A stretch of 7,195 bases of DNA from Clostridiales bacterium (GTDB taxonomy: Bacteria; Bacillota_A; Clostridia; Christensenellales; Christensenellaceae), in NCBI GenBank assembly GCA_003149735.1, contig QANA01000051.1, positions 1 to 7,195 on the forward strand. The letters are read 5' to 3'. Below, in pieces: positions 1-6,611 of this stretch. The position numbers and the translations under genes were made by a program. Below the pieces are notes generated by a model. The model had not been told where the DNA came from and ran no database searches. It saw only the letters and a program-made list of their open reading frames with translations. Each line of letters begins with the position of its first letter. Positions within the stretch are counted from its first letter, which is position 1.

Positions 1-284
1 CCTCTTCTATGACGAACACCTCTTACACAACCGATTTCCATCAATCTCTTGATGTTCAGGTTGATTTCTCTTCTGAGATCGCCTTCTACATGATAGTTTT
101 TATCTATATATTCTCTGATCTTGGTGGCGTCATCCTCAGAGAGATCTTTTACTCTGATATCCGGATCAACGCCTGTTGCAGCAAGAATATCCTGAGAAGA
201 CTTCAGACCAATGCCGTATATATAGGTAAGGCCAATTTCAATACGCTTCTCTCTTGGCAAGTCTATTCCGGCAATACGTGCCAT
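1..284 (-). CDS. rpsM: 30S ribosomal protein S13, N-terminal 94 residues (partial)
   Basis: S13 lies in the head of the small subunit, bridges to L5 in the large subunit and touches the P-site tRNA. The visible part starts [18 protein letters not shown], carries the helix-two-turns-helix motif around [19 protein letters not shown] (21-39) and runs to [11 protein letters not shown] at the left edge; the last part, a basic tail of about 28 residues that reaches the P site, lies outside the window. The ATG has GGAGGT eight bases upstream. It follows rpmJ, the usual order infA-rpmJ-rpsM-rpsK-rpoA-rplQ in Gram-positive bacteria. Confidence 0.98.
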   Translation of the reverse strand, partial: MARIAGIDLPREKRIEIGLTYIYGIGLKSSQDILAATGVDPDIRVKDLSEDDATKIREYIDKNYHVEGDLRREINLNIKRLMEIGCVRGVRHRR

Positions 285-351
285 TAACTTCTACCTCCGG
301 TTTAATTTCTTTTGATATTCCATATATACATAAGCATTGGTTAAAAAGATA

Positions 352-399
352 ACGCAATATGGATATACAAATTAGCATATATCCATACAGCCGCTGCGT
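352..399 (-). promoter_or_regulatory. Stem-loop between rpmJ and rpsM, possible attenuator or processing site
   Basis: On the transcribed strand TATGGATATA (378-387) pairs perfectly with TATATCCATA (358-367) around a 10-base loop, and ACGCA (395-399) can pair with TGCGT (352-356) below an asymmetric internal loop. TATCTTTTTAA follows directly at 341-351, so the shape recalls an intrinsic terminator, though the stem is AT-rich and the U-run short. Partial termination, RNA processing or protection of the rpmJ mRNA end are all possible. The gap also holds the rpsM Shine-Dalgarno GGAGGT at 293-298. Confidence 0.45.
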
Positions 400-434
400 A
401 TATATTTATAACTTCTGCTTAATGGTAGGATATG

Positions 435-610
<176 letters not shown>

Positions 611-620
611 CAACATGCGC

Positions 621-656
621 GATAAAATATAAGACTGCGCACTTTTATATTTTATC
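621..656. repeat. Perfect 12-bp inverted repeat overlapping the -10 box
   Basis: GATAAAATATAA at 621-632 is the exact reverse complement of 645-656, with a 12-base centre (GACTGCGCACTT). One arm contains the whole -10 candidate and the centre holds the predicted transcription start. If transcription starts at that promoter, the repeat is best read as DNA (an operator-like dimer site); in read-through RNA from infA it could form a hairpin, but no U-run follows, so it does not look like a terminator. Confidence 0.65.
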
Positions 657-677
657 TGTCTTTTGCAGTAATTGCAA
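649..677 (-). promoter_or_regulatory. Sigma-A-type promoter candidate for rpmJ-rpsM onward
   Basis: A -35 box TTGCAA (672-677, four of six consensus bases) and a -10 box TAAAAT (649-654, five of six) are separated by 17 bases, the optimum. Transcription would start near 640-643 and give an rpmJ leader of roughly 85 bases. The promoter lies in a 169-base gap between infA and rpmJ, far longer than the packed gaps upstream, which supports an extra entry point for polymerase. The A/T-rich tract above it would help. Confidence 0.6.
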
Positions 678-720
678 TGTTTTTTTTTAAAATTTTTACA
701 AATTTTCTCGATAATATCAG
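678..720 (-). promoter_or_regulatory. AT-rich tract upstream of the rpmJ promoter (possible UP element)
   Basis: Between the infA stop and the -35 candidate the transcribed strand reads as A/T runs, including a run of nine A and blocks of AAAA and TTTT at 680-697. A/T tracts directly upstream of a -35 box often bind the RNA polymerase alpha subunit and raise output. This is an inference from composition and place; the tract could be nothing more than AT-rich spacer. Confidence 0.4.
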
Positions 721-726
721 CGAAAA

Positions 727-948
727 TCAGTTTTTTCCTCTCCAGATGATTCTTCCTCTGGATAAATCATAAGGGGAAAGCTCAACTGTCACCTTATCAC
801 CCGGCAAAATCCGAATATAATTCATTCTAAGTTTTCCGGAAATGTGGGCCAATACCTTATGCCCATTTTCTAATTCCACTTCAAATGCAGCATTGGGATA
901 AGCTTCTGTAACAATTCCCTCGACTTCGATTACATCACTTTTAGACAA
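727..948 (-). CDS. infA: Translation initiation factor IF-1
   Basis: IF-1 is a small OB-fold (S1-like) protein that binds the ribosomal A site during initiation and aids IF-2 and IF-3. The 73-residue product matches the family over its whole length: [12 protein letters not shown] at the start, [19 protein letters not shown] at 25-43, [18 protein letters not shown] at 45-62 and RGRIIWR at 64-70. The start codon is TTG, with AAGGAG seven bases upstream; the Shine-Dalgarno lies inside the end of the KOW gene, whose TAG stop ends one base before the TTG. A probable new promoter lies downstream, before rpmJ. Confidence 0.98.
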   Translation of the reverse strand: MSKSDVIEVEGIVTEAYPNAAFEVELENGHKVLAHISGKLRMNYIRILPGDKVTVELSPYDLSRGRIIWRGKN

Positions 949-949
949 G

Positions 950-1240
950 CTATTTCTCCTTACTTATTTCTATCGCCGTTATACGGTCGAGCGCATTTCT
1001 TATTTCCGCATCCAAAAGGGGAGCCCCTTTTTCAATCGCTTCTGCGATCTCAGTTGCAACATAAGGTCTGCAGAGCAAATGTTTTTTCTTTTTCAGCTTC
1101 GGTCTTTCCAGTTTACGAGTTGCTCCATCTGTCAGCAGAACATATTCTTCATTTACAATCCCATAGATGATGAAATATCGGTTTTTGCCTCGTCCGGCCT
1201 TTGCCTTGCAAACTCTCCCGATGCACAAATTATCATTCAT
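950..1240 (-). CDS. KOW-domain RNA-binding protein (L14e/L6e/L27e-like)
   Basis: This predicted 96-residue basic protein starts with a KOW-type segment: residues 6-17 read [12 protein letters not shown], followed by a beta-strand-rich stretch ([18 protein letters not shown], 22-39) and a strongly basic patch ([13 protein letters not shown], 43-55). The C-terminal 40 residues look helical. KOW motifs bind RNA in ribosomal proteins L24, L26 and eukaryotic/archaeal L14e, and genes of this kind are known between map and infA in Clostridia and related groups; the exact role is, to my knowledge, not established. I chose the ATG at 1240 because GAGG lies six bases upstream. A longer 100-residue reading from the ATG at 1252 (overlapping the map stop as ATGA) is possible, but has no Shine-Dalgarno. 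Confidence 0.85.
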   Translation of the reverse strand: MNDNLCIGRVCKAKAGRGKNRYFIIYGIVNEEYVLLTDGATRKLERPKLKKKKHLLCRPYVATEIAEAIEKGAPLLDAEIRNALDRITAIEISKEK

Positions 1241-1246
1241 ACAATT

Positions 1247-1250
1247 CCTC
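1247..1250 (-). promoter_or_regulatory. Shine-Dalgarno GAGG deciding the KOW gene start
   Basis: GAGG overlaps the end of map (its TGA stop forms part of it) and lies six bases before the ATG at 1240. This spacing fits the start that gives MNDNL rather than the upstream ATG at 1252, for which no Shine-Dalgarno is visible. Confidence 0.6.
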
Positions 1251-1998
1251 ATGCAATCGTTAAAATGCTGCAGGGGCCATCTTCTGTAATCACGATGGTA
1301 TTCTCATAATGGGCAGACAAACTGCCATCTCGCGTAGAAGCAGTCCATCCATCGGGTGCAACCACCACTCTATGAGTCCCCAGCGTAAGCATCGGCTCAA
1401 TAGCAATCACCAAACCGGGACGCATAACCGGCCCTTTTCTGGATGTGCTGAAATTAGGAACCTCGGGATCCTCATGTAAATCCTGGCCTAACCCATGACC
1501 TACATATTCTGTAACAACACCCAAATCATATGCTCTTGCATGTTGCTCTACAGCTTTGCTGATATCTCCGATTCGATTGCCTGCCACAGCTTTTTCGATT
1601 CCTTTAAAAAAGGATTCCTCTGTAACTCGGATCAACATTTCGGCTTCAGGTGAAATATTGCCTACACCAACTGTACGGGCCATATCCGAATGATATCCAT
1701 GCAGATAGGCTCCCATATCGATGCTGACAATATCTCCTTCTTCCAATCGGCGCTTTCCCGGTATCCCATGAACAATTTGCTCATTGATTGAGATACATGC
1801 CGTTCCCGGAAAACCACCGTATCCTTTAAAAGAAGGCTTGGCGCCCGCTCCCACAATATAGTGATATGCAATTGCATCCAGCTCTGCGGTTGTAATGCCC
1901 GGTTCTACAGCCGCCAACACTTTATCCATTGCTGCAGCCGCAATCAGTGCAGCTTCCCGCATCCGCTTGATTTCTTCTGCCGATTTTAAATTGATCAT
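1249..1998 (-). CDS. map: Methionine aminopeptidase, type I
   Basis: This metalloenzyme removes the initiator methionine from new proteins after deformylation. The 249-residue product is the short type I form without an N-terminal zinc-finger extension. All five metal ligands are visible: Asp94 (VSIDMGA), Asp105 (HSDMART), His168 (GHGLG), Glu201 (AIEPM) and Glu232 (YENTI); His77 in VHGIP and His175 in LHEDP are the usual substrate-side histidines. The start ATG overlaps the adk stop by ATGA and has no good Shine-Dalgarno, so translation by coupling to adk is likely. The product ends just upstream of the KOW-domain gene. Placement after secY-adk is the classic Gram-positive order. Confidence 0.97.
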   Translation of the reverse strand: MINLKSAEEIKRMREAALIAAAAMDKVLAAVEPGITTAELDAIAYHYIVGAGAKPSFKGYGGFPGTACISINEQIVHGIPGKRRLEEGDIVSIDMGAYLHGYHSDMARTVGVGNISPEAEMLIRVTEESFFKGIEKAVAGNRIGDISKAVEQHARAYDLGVVTEYVGHGLGQDLHEDPEVPNFSTSRKGPVMRPGLVIAIEPMLTLGTHRVVVAPDGWTASTRDGSLSAHYENTIVITEDGPCSILTIA

Positions 1999-2615
1999 TT
2001 TACACGCTCGATAATTTCAGAAATTGCATCCACTTTCGTCTGAATATCGCCATTTGCATCAATATCATGCACCAGGCCTTTCGCCTTATAATATTCAACC
2101 AAAGGGGCTGTTTCTGCCAGATATACATCAAAACGTTTACGAATCGTCTCTTCTGTATCATCTGCTCTAGTATAAAGTTCTCCACCGCATTTTTCGCAGG
2201 TCTCTTCTTTATACCAACTGACGTTATAAACTGCGCCGCACTGCCGGCACAATCTACGTCCGCCAATACGCTCTACTACCACATCCACCGTTGTGTACAG
2301 ATTAATTACTGCATCGATTTTTGCAATCGCATCCAATGCTTCTGCCTGTGCAACCGTACGGGGAAATCCATCGAACATAATGCCTGCCTGTGTCTTGGAA
2401 AGTCTGCCTTTGACCATATCAATGATCACACTGTCAGGAACCAGCTTGCCTTCTTCAATATACTGTTTTGCAAGCTTGCCTAACTCAGTGCCCTTCTTCA
2501 TCTCTTCACGGAGCATATCGCCCGTGGAGAGATGTTCAAGGCCGGCAGTGGCTACCAGTTTAGAGGCAACCGTGCCTTTTCCTGCACCGGGAGGGCCAAG
2601 AAAAATCAAGTTCAT
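1995..2615 (-). CDS. adk: Adenylate kinase, zinc-LID type
   Basis: This cytosolic enzyme catalyses ATP + AMP = 2 ADP. The P-loop GPPGAGKGT occupies residues 7-15, the AMP-binding STGDMLR 30-36, and DGFPRT 82-87. The LID domain carries Cys123-X2-Cys126 and Cys140-X2-Cys143, a structural zinc site of the type common in Gram-positive adenylate kinases, followed by YTRADD with the catalytic-site arginine. At 206 residues it is about ten shorter than the usual long form; the gap between the cysteine pairs is 13 residues, not the usual 16, and the segment after AEAL is also compact. The ATG has AAGGAG seven bases upstream, and its Shine-Dalgarno overlaps the secY stop. The stop overlaps the map start as ATGA. 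Confidence 0.98.
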   Translation of the reverse strand: MNLIFLGPPGAGKGTVASKLVATAGLEHLSTGDMLREEMKKGTELGKLAKQYIEEGKLVPDSVIIDMVKGRLSKTQAGIMFDGFPRTVAQAEALDAIAKIDAVINLYTTVDVVVERIGGRRLCRQCGAVYNVSWYKEETCEKCGGELYTRADDTEETIRKRFDVYLAETAPLVEYYKAKGLVHDIDANGDIQTKVDAISEIIERVK

Positions 2616-2626
2616 CCTGCTTCTCC

Positions 2627-3886
2627 TTAGTTTAAAAAGCCCTTGTAATGGCGCATCATCATTTGCGCTTCCAACAACTGCGCCGTTTCCAATGCAACGC
2701 TTACCATAATCAACAACCCAGTTGCACTAAATGTGGAAGTAAGCTTGGTAATTTGAGTAAACAATGTGGGGATTACCGCCAAAATTGCCAGGAATACTGC
2801 TCCGAACAAGGTCAGCTTGCTAAGAATTCTGGAAAGATAATCCGAAGTGGGCTTTCCAGGGCGAATACCCGGAATAAACCCGCCGTACTGCTGAATATTC
2901 TTAGATACATCTACCGGATTGAACGCAATCTGAGAATAGAAATAGGTGAAGAAGATAATCAGCACGGCATAAATCAGTGCATATAATACACTGCCCGTTC
3001 CAAGGAATTTAGTATACCATGTATAGAAAGCACTATTGGGCCAGAACTGCGCAACCATAGCCGGGAACTGTACAAAAGTCATTGCAAAAATAATCGGCAT
3101 AACACCGGATTGGTTTACCTTTATCGGAATAAAAGTAGCCTGACCGCCGTACATTTTTCTTCCAACCACACGTTTTGCATACTGCACCGGAACTCTGCGT
3201 TCTCCCTGATCCACATAGGTAATGGCAGTAATAATCACCAACACACCAATGATGACGCCGATAAATGCCAGAATACTCAGTTCTCCGGAAATCATTGCAG
3301 AAATCAGAGAAATCGCCTGACCGGGAACTTCCGCAACCAAACCTGTGAAAATAAGCAATGAAATACCATTGCCAATACCTTTTTGGTTAATTTGTTCACC
3401 CATCCACATCATCAAGGCTGTACCTGCCGTCAGGCACAGGAAGATGGTGATATAATTGAAGAGATCGGTAGACTCTACTGCACTGCTGCCCAAGCCCCAC
3501 AAAATACCGACTCCCTGAATGAGGCCCAGTGCGACTGCAACATATCTTGTAATCTTGGAAATTTTTTTCTGACCATCTTCACCATCTTTGGAAAGTCGTT
3601 CCAAAGCAGGAATTGCAATGGTCAACAGATTCATTACAATGGACGCATTCAAATAAGGAGAAATGCCCAATGCAAAAATAGACATGTTTTCCAAGCCGCC
3701 ACCGGACATCATGTTGAGAAACTCGAGAGCTGTATAGCTCCCGACAGATTCTGCAACATAGGATGCGTTTACACCCGGAACCGGAATGATAACGCCAACG
3801 CGGTATATGAGAAGCATGAAGATTGTATAGAGGATCTTTTTTCTCAGATCCGCGATTTTCCATGCATTTCCCAGCGTTTTAAACAT
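2627..3886 (-). CDS. secY: Protein translocase subunit SecY
   Basis: SecY is the channel subunit of the SecYEG complex in the cytoplasmic membrane; with SecE and SecG it passes or inserts proteins delivered by SecA or the ribosome. The 419-residue product has about ten hydrophobic segments, roughly at 16-36, 67-91, 115-137, 145-163, 173-191, 204-224, 260-280, 299-321, 357-377 and 386-405. Hallmarks include IPVPGV at 34-39 leading to the plug region, GIGNGISLLIF at 170-180, GERRVPVQYA at 228-237 and the cytosolic loop GGFIPGIRPGKPT at 335-347, which contacts SecA or the ribosome. The ATG lies one base after the rplO stop; its GAGGAG Shine-Dalgarno lies inside the rplO coding end. The adk start lies 11 bases past the stop. 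Confidence 0.98.
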   Translation of the reverse strand: MFKTLGNAWKIADLRKKILYTIFMLLIYRVGVIIPVPGVNASYVAESVGSYTALEFLNMMSGGGLENMSIFALGISPYLNASIVMNLLTIAIPALERLSKDGEDGQKKISKITRYVAVALGLIQGVGILWGLGSSAVESTDLFNYITIFLCLTAGTALMMWMGEQINQKGIGNGISLLIFTGLVAEVPGQAISLISAMISGELSILAFIGVIIGVLVIITAITYVDQGERRVPVQYAKRVVGRKMYGGQATFIPIKVNQSGVMPIIFAMTFVQFPAMVAQFWPNSAFYTWYTKFLGTGSVLYALIYAVLIIFFTYFYSQIAFNPVDVSKNIQQYGGFIPGIRPGKPTSDYLSRILSKLTLFGAVFLAILAVIPTLFTQITKLTSTFSATGLLIMVSVALETAQLLEAQMMMRHYKGFLN

Positions 3887-3887
3887 C

Positions 3888-4328
3888 TTAAATCTCCTCT
3901 GCTACGCCGCCTGCAGCGACAATTTTCTCCTGGGCCGACTTAGTGAACTTTGCTGCTTTAACCGTCAGCTTTTTATCCAGTTCACCATCACCCAAGATTT
4001 TCAGGCCATCATTAATTTTGCTGATGAACCCGATTTCCTTGAGGAATTCAGCTGTGATGACTGTGCCATCTTCAAACACGCTCAGCTCTTCCACATTGAG
4101 AGTGGTGTACTGCTTTGCAAAAATGTTTTTGAATCCACGCTTGGGGATTCTTCTCATAATAGGCATCTGGCCGCCTTCAAAGCCCGGGCGCACACCACCA
4201 CCGCTTCTGGCATTCTGGCCTTTCTGGCCTTTGCCAGCCGTGGTTCCCAATCCAGAACCGCTACCACGGCCAAGGCGCTTGGGGGATTTTCTAGAGCCTA
4301 CAGCTGGTTTTAATTCATGTAATTTCAT
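3888..4328 (-). CDS. rplO: 50S ribosomal protein L15
   Basis: L15 is a late-assembly large-subunit protein with a long glycine- and arginine-rich N-terminal extension buried in 23S rRNA. The 146-residue product shows this extension clearly: [20 protein letters not shown], then a [20 protein letters not shown] run to residue 41, FEGGQMP at 50-56 and RRIPKRGF at 59-66. The C-terminal half is the globular L18e/L15-type domain. The ATG start is nine bases after GGAGG. The stop TAA is followed after a single base by the secY ATG, so translation of the two genes is probably coupled. Confidence 0.98.
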   Translation of the reverse strand: MKLHELKPAVGSRKSPKRLGRGSGSGLGTTAGKGQKGQNARSGGGVRPGFEGGQMPIMRRIPKRGFKNIFAKQYTTLNVEELSVFEDGTVITAEFLKEIGFISKINDGLKILGDGELDKKLTVKAAKFTKSAQEKIVAAGGVAEEI

Positions 4329-4342
4329 TGAAAATGCCCTCC

Positions 4343-4519
4343 TCAGATTTCTTCGACTGCTACCAGATGCTTTACTTTATTGATCTGGCCCTTGATCGAA
4401 TCATTTGCTTCCTTTACTACAGACTGGCCAACCTTCTTGAGGCCGAGTGCATGCACTGTGCCAATCTGATCTTTCGGACATCCGATTGTGCTCTTTTTCA
4501 GAGTGACTTTTAACTGCAT
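4343..4519 (-). CDS. rpmD: 50S ribosomal protein L30
   Basis: This small gene encodes 58 residues starting [20 protein letters not shown] and containing [14 protein letters not shown] from about residue 22, the single L30 ferredoxin-like fold domain of the bacterial type. L30 is a surface protein of the large subunit. The ATG start has AGGAGG eight bases upstream, three bases past the end of rpsE (TAATAGGAGG). The stop TGA is fused to the Shine-Dalgarno of rplO (TGAGGAGG), with only 14 bases between the genes. Length, sequence and the rpsE-rpmD-rplO order all agree. Confidence 0.97.
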   Translation of the reverse strand: MQLKVTLKKSTIGCPKDQIGTVHALGLKKVGQSVVKEANDSIKGQINKVKHLVAVEEI

Positions 4520-4534
4520 ATTGATGTCCTCCTA

Positions 4535-5026
4535 TTAGTCCAAGGTTACGCCACGCAGGCGCTCAACCTGTTCTTTTGTCTTCAGCTGTGCAAGGCCGGC
4601 GATCGTTGCCTTAACGGTGTTGATCGGGTTATTGGAGCCATAAGACTTTGCCTTGATATCCTTAATTCCGGCCAATTCCAGCACTGCTCTTGCATGGTTG
4701 CCGGCAATAACGCCAGTACCTACGGCGGCAGGCATTATCAGAATGTTACCTCTGTTAAATTTGCCCTGCACTCTGTGCGGAATTGTGGTACCATCACGGC
4801 TGACAGTAATCATATTGCGCTTTGCGCTCTCTTCTGCCTTACGGATAGCTTCAGGAATTTCGGCTGCTTTGCCCTGGCCGCAACCAACATGACCATTCTC
4901 ATCGCCGACTACTACCAGTGCGGAGAATCTCATATTACGACCACCTTTTACGGTCTTTGCAACTCTGTTTACAGAGACAAGTCTCGTTTTTAAATCCAGT
5001 TCTCTGGCATCTATACGCTGCTGCAA
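4535..5026 (-). CDS. rpsE: 30S ribosomal protein S5
   Basis: S5 lines the mRNA entry tunnel with S3 and S4 and affects decoding accuracy; its N-terminal loop is where spectinomycin resistance arises. The 163-residue protein has the double-stranded-RNA-binding-like N-terminal domain ([12 protein letters not shown] at 19-30, [13 protein letters not shown] at 36-48) and the C-terminal domain (GTGVIAG at 103-109, [13 protein letters not shown] at 129-141). The start is TTG, with AGGAGG eight bases upstream; the Shine-Dalgarno overlaps the rplR stop (TAAGGAGG). Residues 102 and 110-111 (V, N and H) differ from the E/GGA or E/GGP pattern I remember in other S5 proteins. Confidence 0.98.
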   Translation of the reverse strand: MQQRIDARELDLKTRLVSVNRVAKTVKGGRNMRFSALVVVGDENGHVGCGQGKAAEIPEAIRKAEESAKRNMITVSRDGTTIPHRVQGKFNRGNILIMPAAVGTGVIAGNHARAVLELAGIKDIKAKSYGSNNPINTVKATIAGLAQLKTKEQVERLRGVTLD

Positions 5027-5039
5027 CTTACGTTCCTCC

Positions 5040-5408
5040 TTATAACTTCAGCCCGGCTTCTCTTGCACCTTCTGCAAGAGCTTCCACTCTGCCGTGGTAG
5101 ATATATCCGCCACGATCGAATACGGCTTCATTAATGCCTTTTGCAAGAGCAAGTTTTGCGGCCTTTTCGCCGACAATTTTTGCTGCTTCGGTTTTGGTCT
5201 TGCCTTCGAGAGAAGCTGCAAGATCCTTATCCATCGTGGATGCTGCTGCAAGTGTATGCCCGATGCTGTCATCAATAATCTGTACATAGATATTGCTCAA
5301 GCTTCTATACACAGCCATTCTGGGACGGCTTGCCGTACCGCTGATCTTGTTGCGAATACGCTGATGACGTTTCTGACGCACCGCATTCTTATCAATTTTA
5401 TTGATCAT
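5040..5408 (-). CDS. rplR: 50S ribosomal protein L18
   Basis: L18 binds 5S rRNA, together with L5, and helps load it into the large subunit. The product is 122 residues, a normal bacterial length. The basic N-terminus ([19 protein letters not shown], then [10 protein letters not shown]) is the RNA-binding tail, and [12 protein letters not shown] at 97-108 is the family signature near the C-terminus. The ATG start has GGAGGT 12 bases upstream, longer spacing than for the neighbouring genes, but no better start exists because in-frame stops lie just before it. The Shine-Dalgarno follows directly on the rplF TAA stop. Confidence 0.97.
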   Translation of the reverse strand: MINKIDKNAVRQKRHQRIRNKISGTASRPRMAVYRSLSNIYVQIIDDSIGHTLAAASTMDKDLAASLEGKTKTEAAKIVGEKAAKLALAKGINEAVFDRGGYIYHGRVEALAEGAREAGLKL

Positions 5409-5427
5409 ATTACTCTACGGACCTCCC

Positions 5428-5967
5428 TTACATACCAGATTTGCCTTCTTTGAGTGCTACATACTCGCCTGCATAGCGAATACCTTTACCCTTATAAGGC
5501 TCCGGCGGCTTAATTGCGCGAATATCTGCTGCAACCTGGCCAACCATCTGTTTGTCAATACCCTTGATGATAATCTGCGTCTGGCTGGGAACTTCAAAAG
5601 AGATTCCTTCTTTGGGCTCTACTTCTACAGAATGCGTAAACCCAATATTCAGCACCAGTTTTTTACCGGAAAGCTGAGCTCTGTAACCAACGCCGACAAT
5701 TTCCAGTTCCTTCGAATAGCCTTCGTTTACGCCACGTGCCATATTGGCAATCATTGCTCTGGTCAGGCCATGAAGGGCTCTGATTTCCTTATCATCAGAA
5801 GCGCGAGAAACGCTGATAACGTTTCCATCCAACTTAATTTCTACTTTATTACTGAACTTCTGCTTAAGCTCACCCTTAGGTCCTTTTATTACGACCTCAT
5901 TGCCGGGATTAACCTCGGCCGTTACGTTAGCGGGAAGCTCGACAGGAAGTCTGCCTATTCTTGACAT
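5428..5967 (-). CDS. rplF: 50S ribosomal protein L6
   Basis: L6 binds domain VI of 23S rRNA near the sarcin-ricin loop, by the factor-binding site. The 179-residue protein shows both repeated L6 domains: the first starts MSRIGRLPVELP and has KGPKGEL at 28-34; the linker HGLTRAMIANMARGV lies at 66-80; the second carries VGVGYRAQL at 91-99 and the signature KPPEPYKGKGIRY at 153-165. The ATG start is preceded by GAGGT at nine bases, and by an overlapping AAGGAG a little further away. The gap from rpsH is 32 bases, the longest between the packed ribosomal genes. Confidence 0.98.
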   Translation of the reverse strand: MSRIGRLPVELPANVTAEVNPGNEVVIKGPKGELKQKFSNKVEIKLDGNVISVSRASDDKEIRALHGLTRAMIANMARGVNEGYSKELEIVGVGYRAQLSGKKLVLNIGFTHSVEVEPKEGISFEVPSQTQIIIKGIDKQMVGQVAADIRAIKPPEPYKGKGIRYAGEYVALKEGKSGM

Positions 5968-5999
5968 AGTATCTGCACCTCTCCTTATTTATTCCGAGC

Positions 6000-6398
6000 T
6001 TACCAAATGTAAGCGAGTACTTCGCCGCCTACTGCGCTCTTTCTTGCTTCCGCATCAGTCACAACGCCTTTGGATGTAGAAATCACTGCAATACCCAGGC
6101 CACTTAAAACCTTGGGAATTTCGTTCTTTCTGGCATATACTCTCAGGCCTGGCTTGCTGATTCTCTTCAGGCCGGAAATAACGCTTTCTCCGTTGGGGCC
6201 ATACTTGAGTTTGATTTTCAGGGTTCCCTGTACGCCATCTTCCTCCAGTTCGCAGCCTTTAATAAAGCCTTGCTCCAACATGTTCTGAGCGATAGAATTT
6301 TTCATTTTGGAAGCAGGCATCTCAACGATGTCTTTCTTTGCCACCAAAGCATTGCGAATGCGTGTAAGCATATCAGCTATAGGATCTGTAACAGGCAT
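6000..6398 (-). CDS. rpsH: 30S ribosomal protein S8
   Basis: S8 is a primary 16S rRNA-binding protein that organises the central domain of the small subunit; in E. coli it is also the translational repressor of the spc operon. The 132-residue length is normal. The N-terminus [16 protein letters not shown] is characteristic, the C-terminal RNA-binding signature STSKGV lies at residues 107-112, and the protein ends in the family-typical GGEVLAYIW (124-132). The ATG start has GGAGG eight bases upstream, just after the rpsN TAA stop. Whether S8 autoregulates this operon cannot be seen from the sequence. Confidence 0.98.
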   Translation of the reverse strand: MPVTDPIADMLTRIRNALVAKKDIVEMPASKMKNSIAQNMLEQGFIKGCELEEDGVQGTLKIKLKYGPNGESVISGLKRISKPGLRVYARKNEIPKVLSGLGIAVISTSKGVVTDAEARKSAVGGEVLAYIW

Positions 6399-6412
6399 CT
6401 ATTTTTCCTCCT

Positions 6413-6598
6413 TTACCAGCTGGCTTTTTTCACGCCAGGGATCTGTCCCTTATAAGCCAGTTCTCTAAAACATACACGGCAAATTCCGTATTTTCTGAGA
6501 ACAGAGTGGGGGCGTCCGCAGATACGGCATCTGCTGTATTCTCTGGTAGAGAACTTGGAGCCTCTCTGCTGCTTCAATATCATGCTCTTCTTAGCCAC
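6413..6598 (-). CDS. rpsN: 30S ribosomal protein S14, zinc-binding short form (type Z)
   Basis: S14 is a small-subunit head protein that contacts 16S rRNA near S3 and S10. The product is 61 residues, the short form common in Gram-positive bacteria, unlike the zinc-free form of about 90-100 residues. A zinc ribbon is visible as Cys24-X2-Cys27 and Cys40-X2-Cys43, followed by the conserved C-terminal [11 protein letters not shown]. The start is GTG, with AAGGAGG eight bases upstream; that Shine-Dalgarno shares two bases with the rplE stop codon (TAAGGAGG). The intergenic gap is 13 bases. The symbol rpsZ is sometimes used for this type. Confidence 0.97.
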   Translation of the reverse strand: MAKKSMILKQQRGSKFSTREYSRCRICGRPHSVLRKYGICRVCFRELAYKGQIPGVKKASW

Positions 6599-6611
6599 TT
6601 ACTGTTCCTCC

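Noticed and set aside
9..287. Plus-strand frame of 92 codons at the left edge
   Set aside because: It lies antisense to the unmistakable rpsM coding sequence, has no Shine-Dalgarno and shows no recognisable family.
313..433. Recurring ATATCC/GGATAT words in the rpmJ-rpsM gap
   Set aside because: Two of them make the stem-loop already listed; the others at 315-326 and 428-433 are inexact or very short and expected in such AT-rich DNA.
663..677. Small inverted repeat TTGCA/TGCAA around the -35 box
   Set aside because: Only five base pairs with a five-base loop; it is explained by the AT-rich promoter sequence and too short to call an operator alone.
1662..2266. Minus-strand alternative frames of 71 and 88 codons inside map and adk
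   Set aside because: They are out-of-frame readings of well-supported genes without their own ribosome-binding sites.
2067..2709. Two overlapping plus-strand frames of 138 codons
   Set aside because: Both are antisense to adk and the end of secY, whose catalytic and membrane motifs are intact on the minus strand.
3383..3943. Plus-strand frame of 186 codons
   Set aside because: It is antisense to secY and the end of rplO; its Cys/His/Gln-rich composition is typical of a reverse-complement shadow.
5401..5964. Plus-strand frame of 187 codons
   Set aside because: It mirrors rplF almost exactly on the opposite strand and has no start signal.
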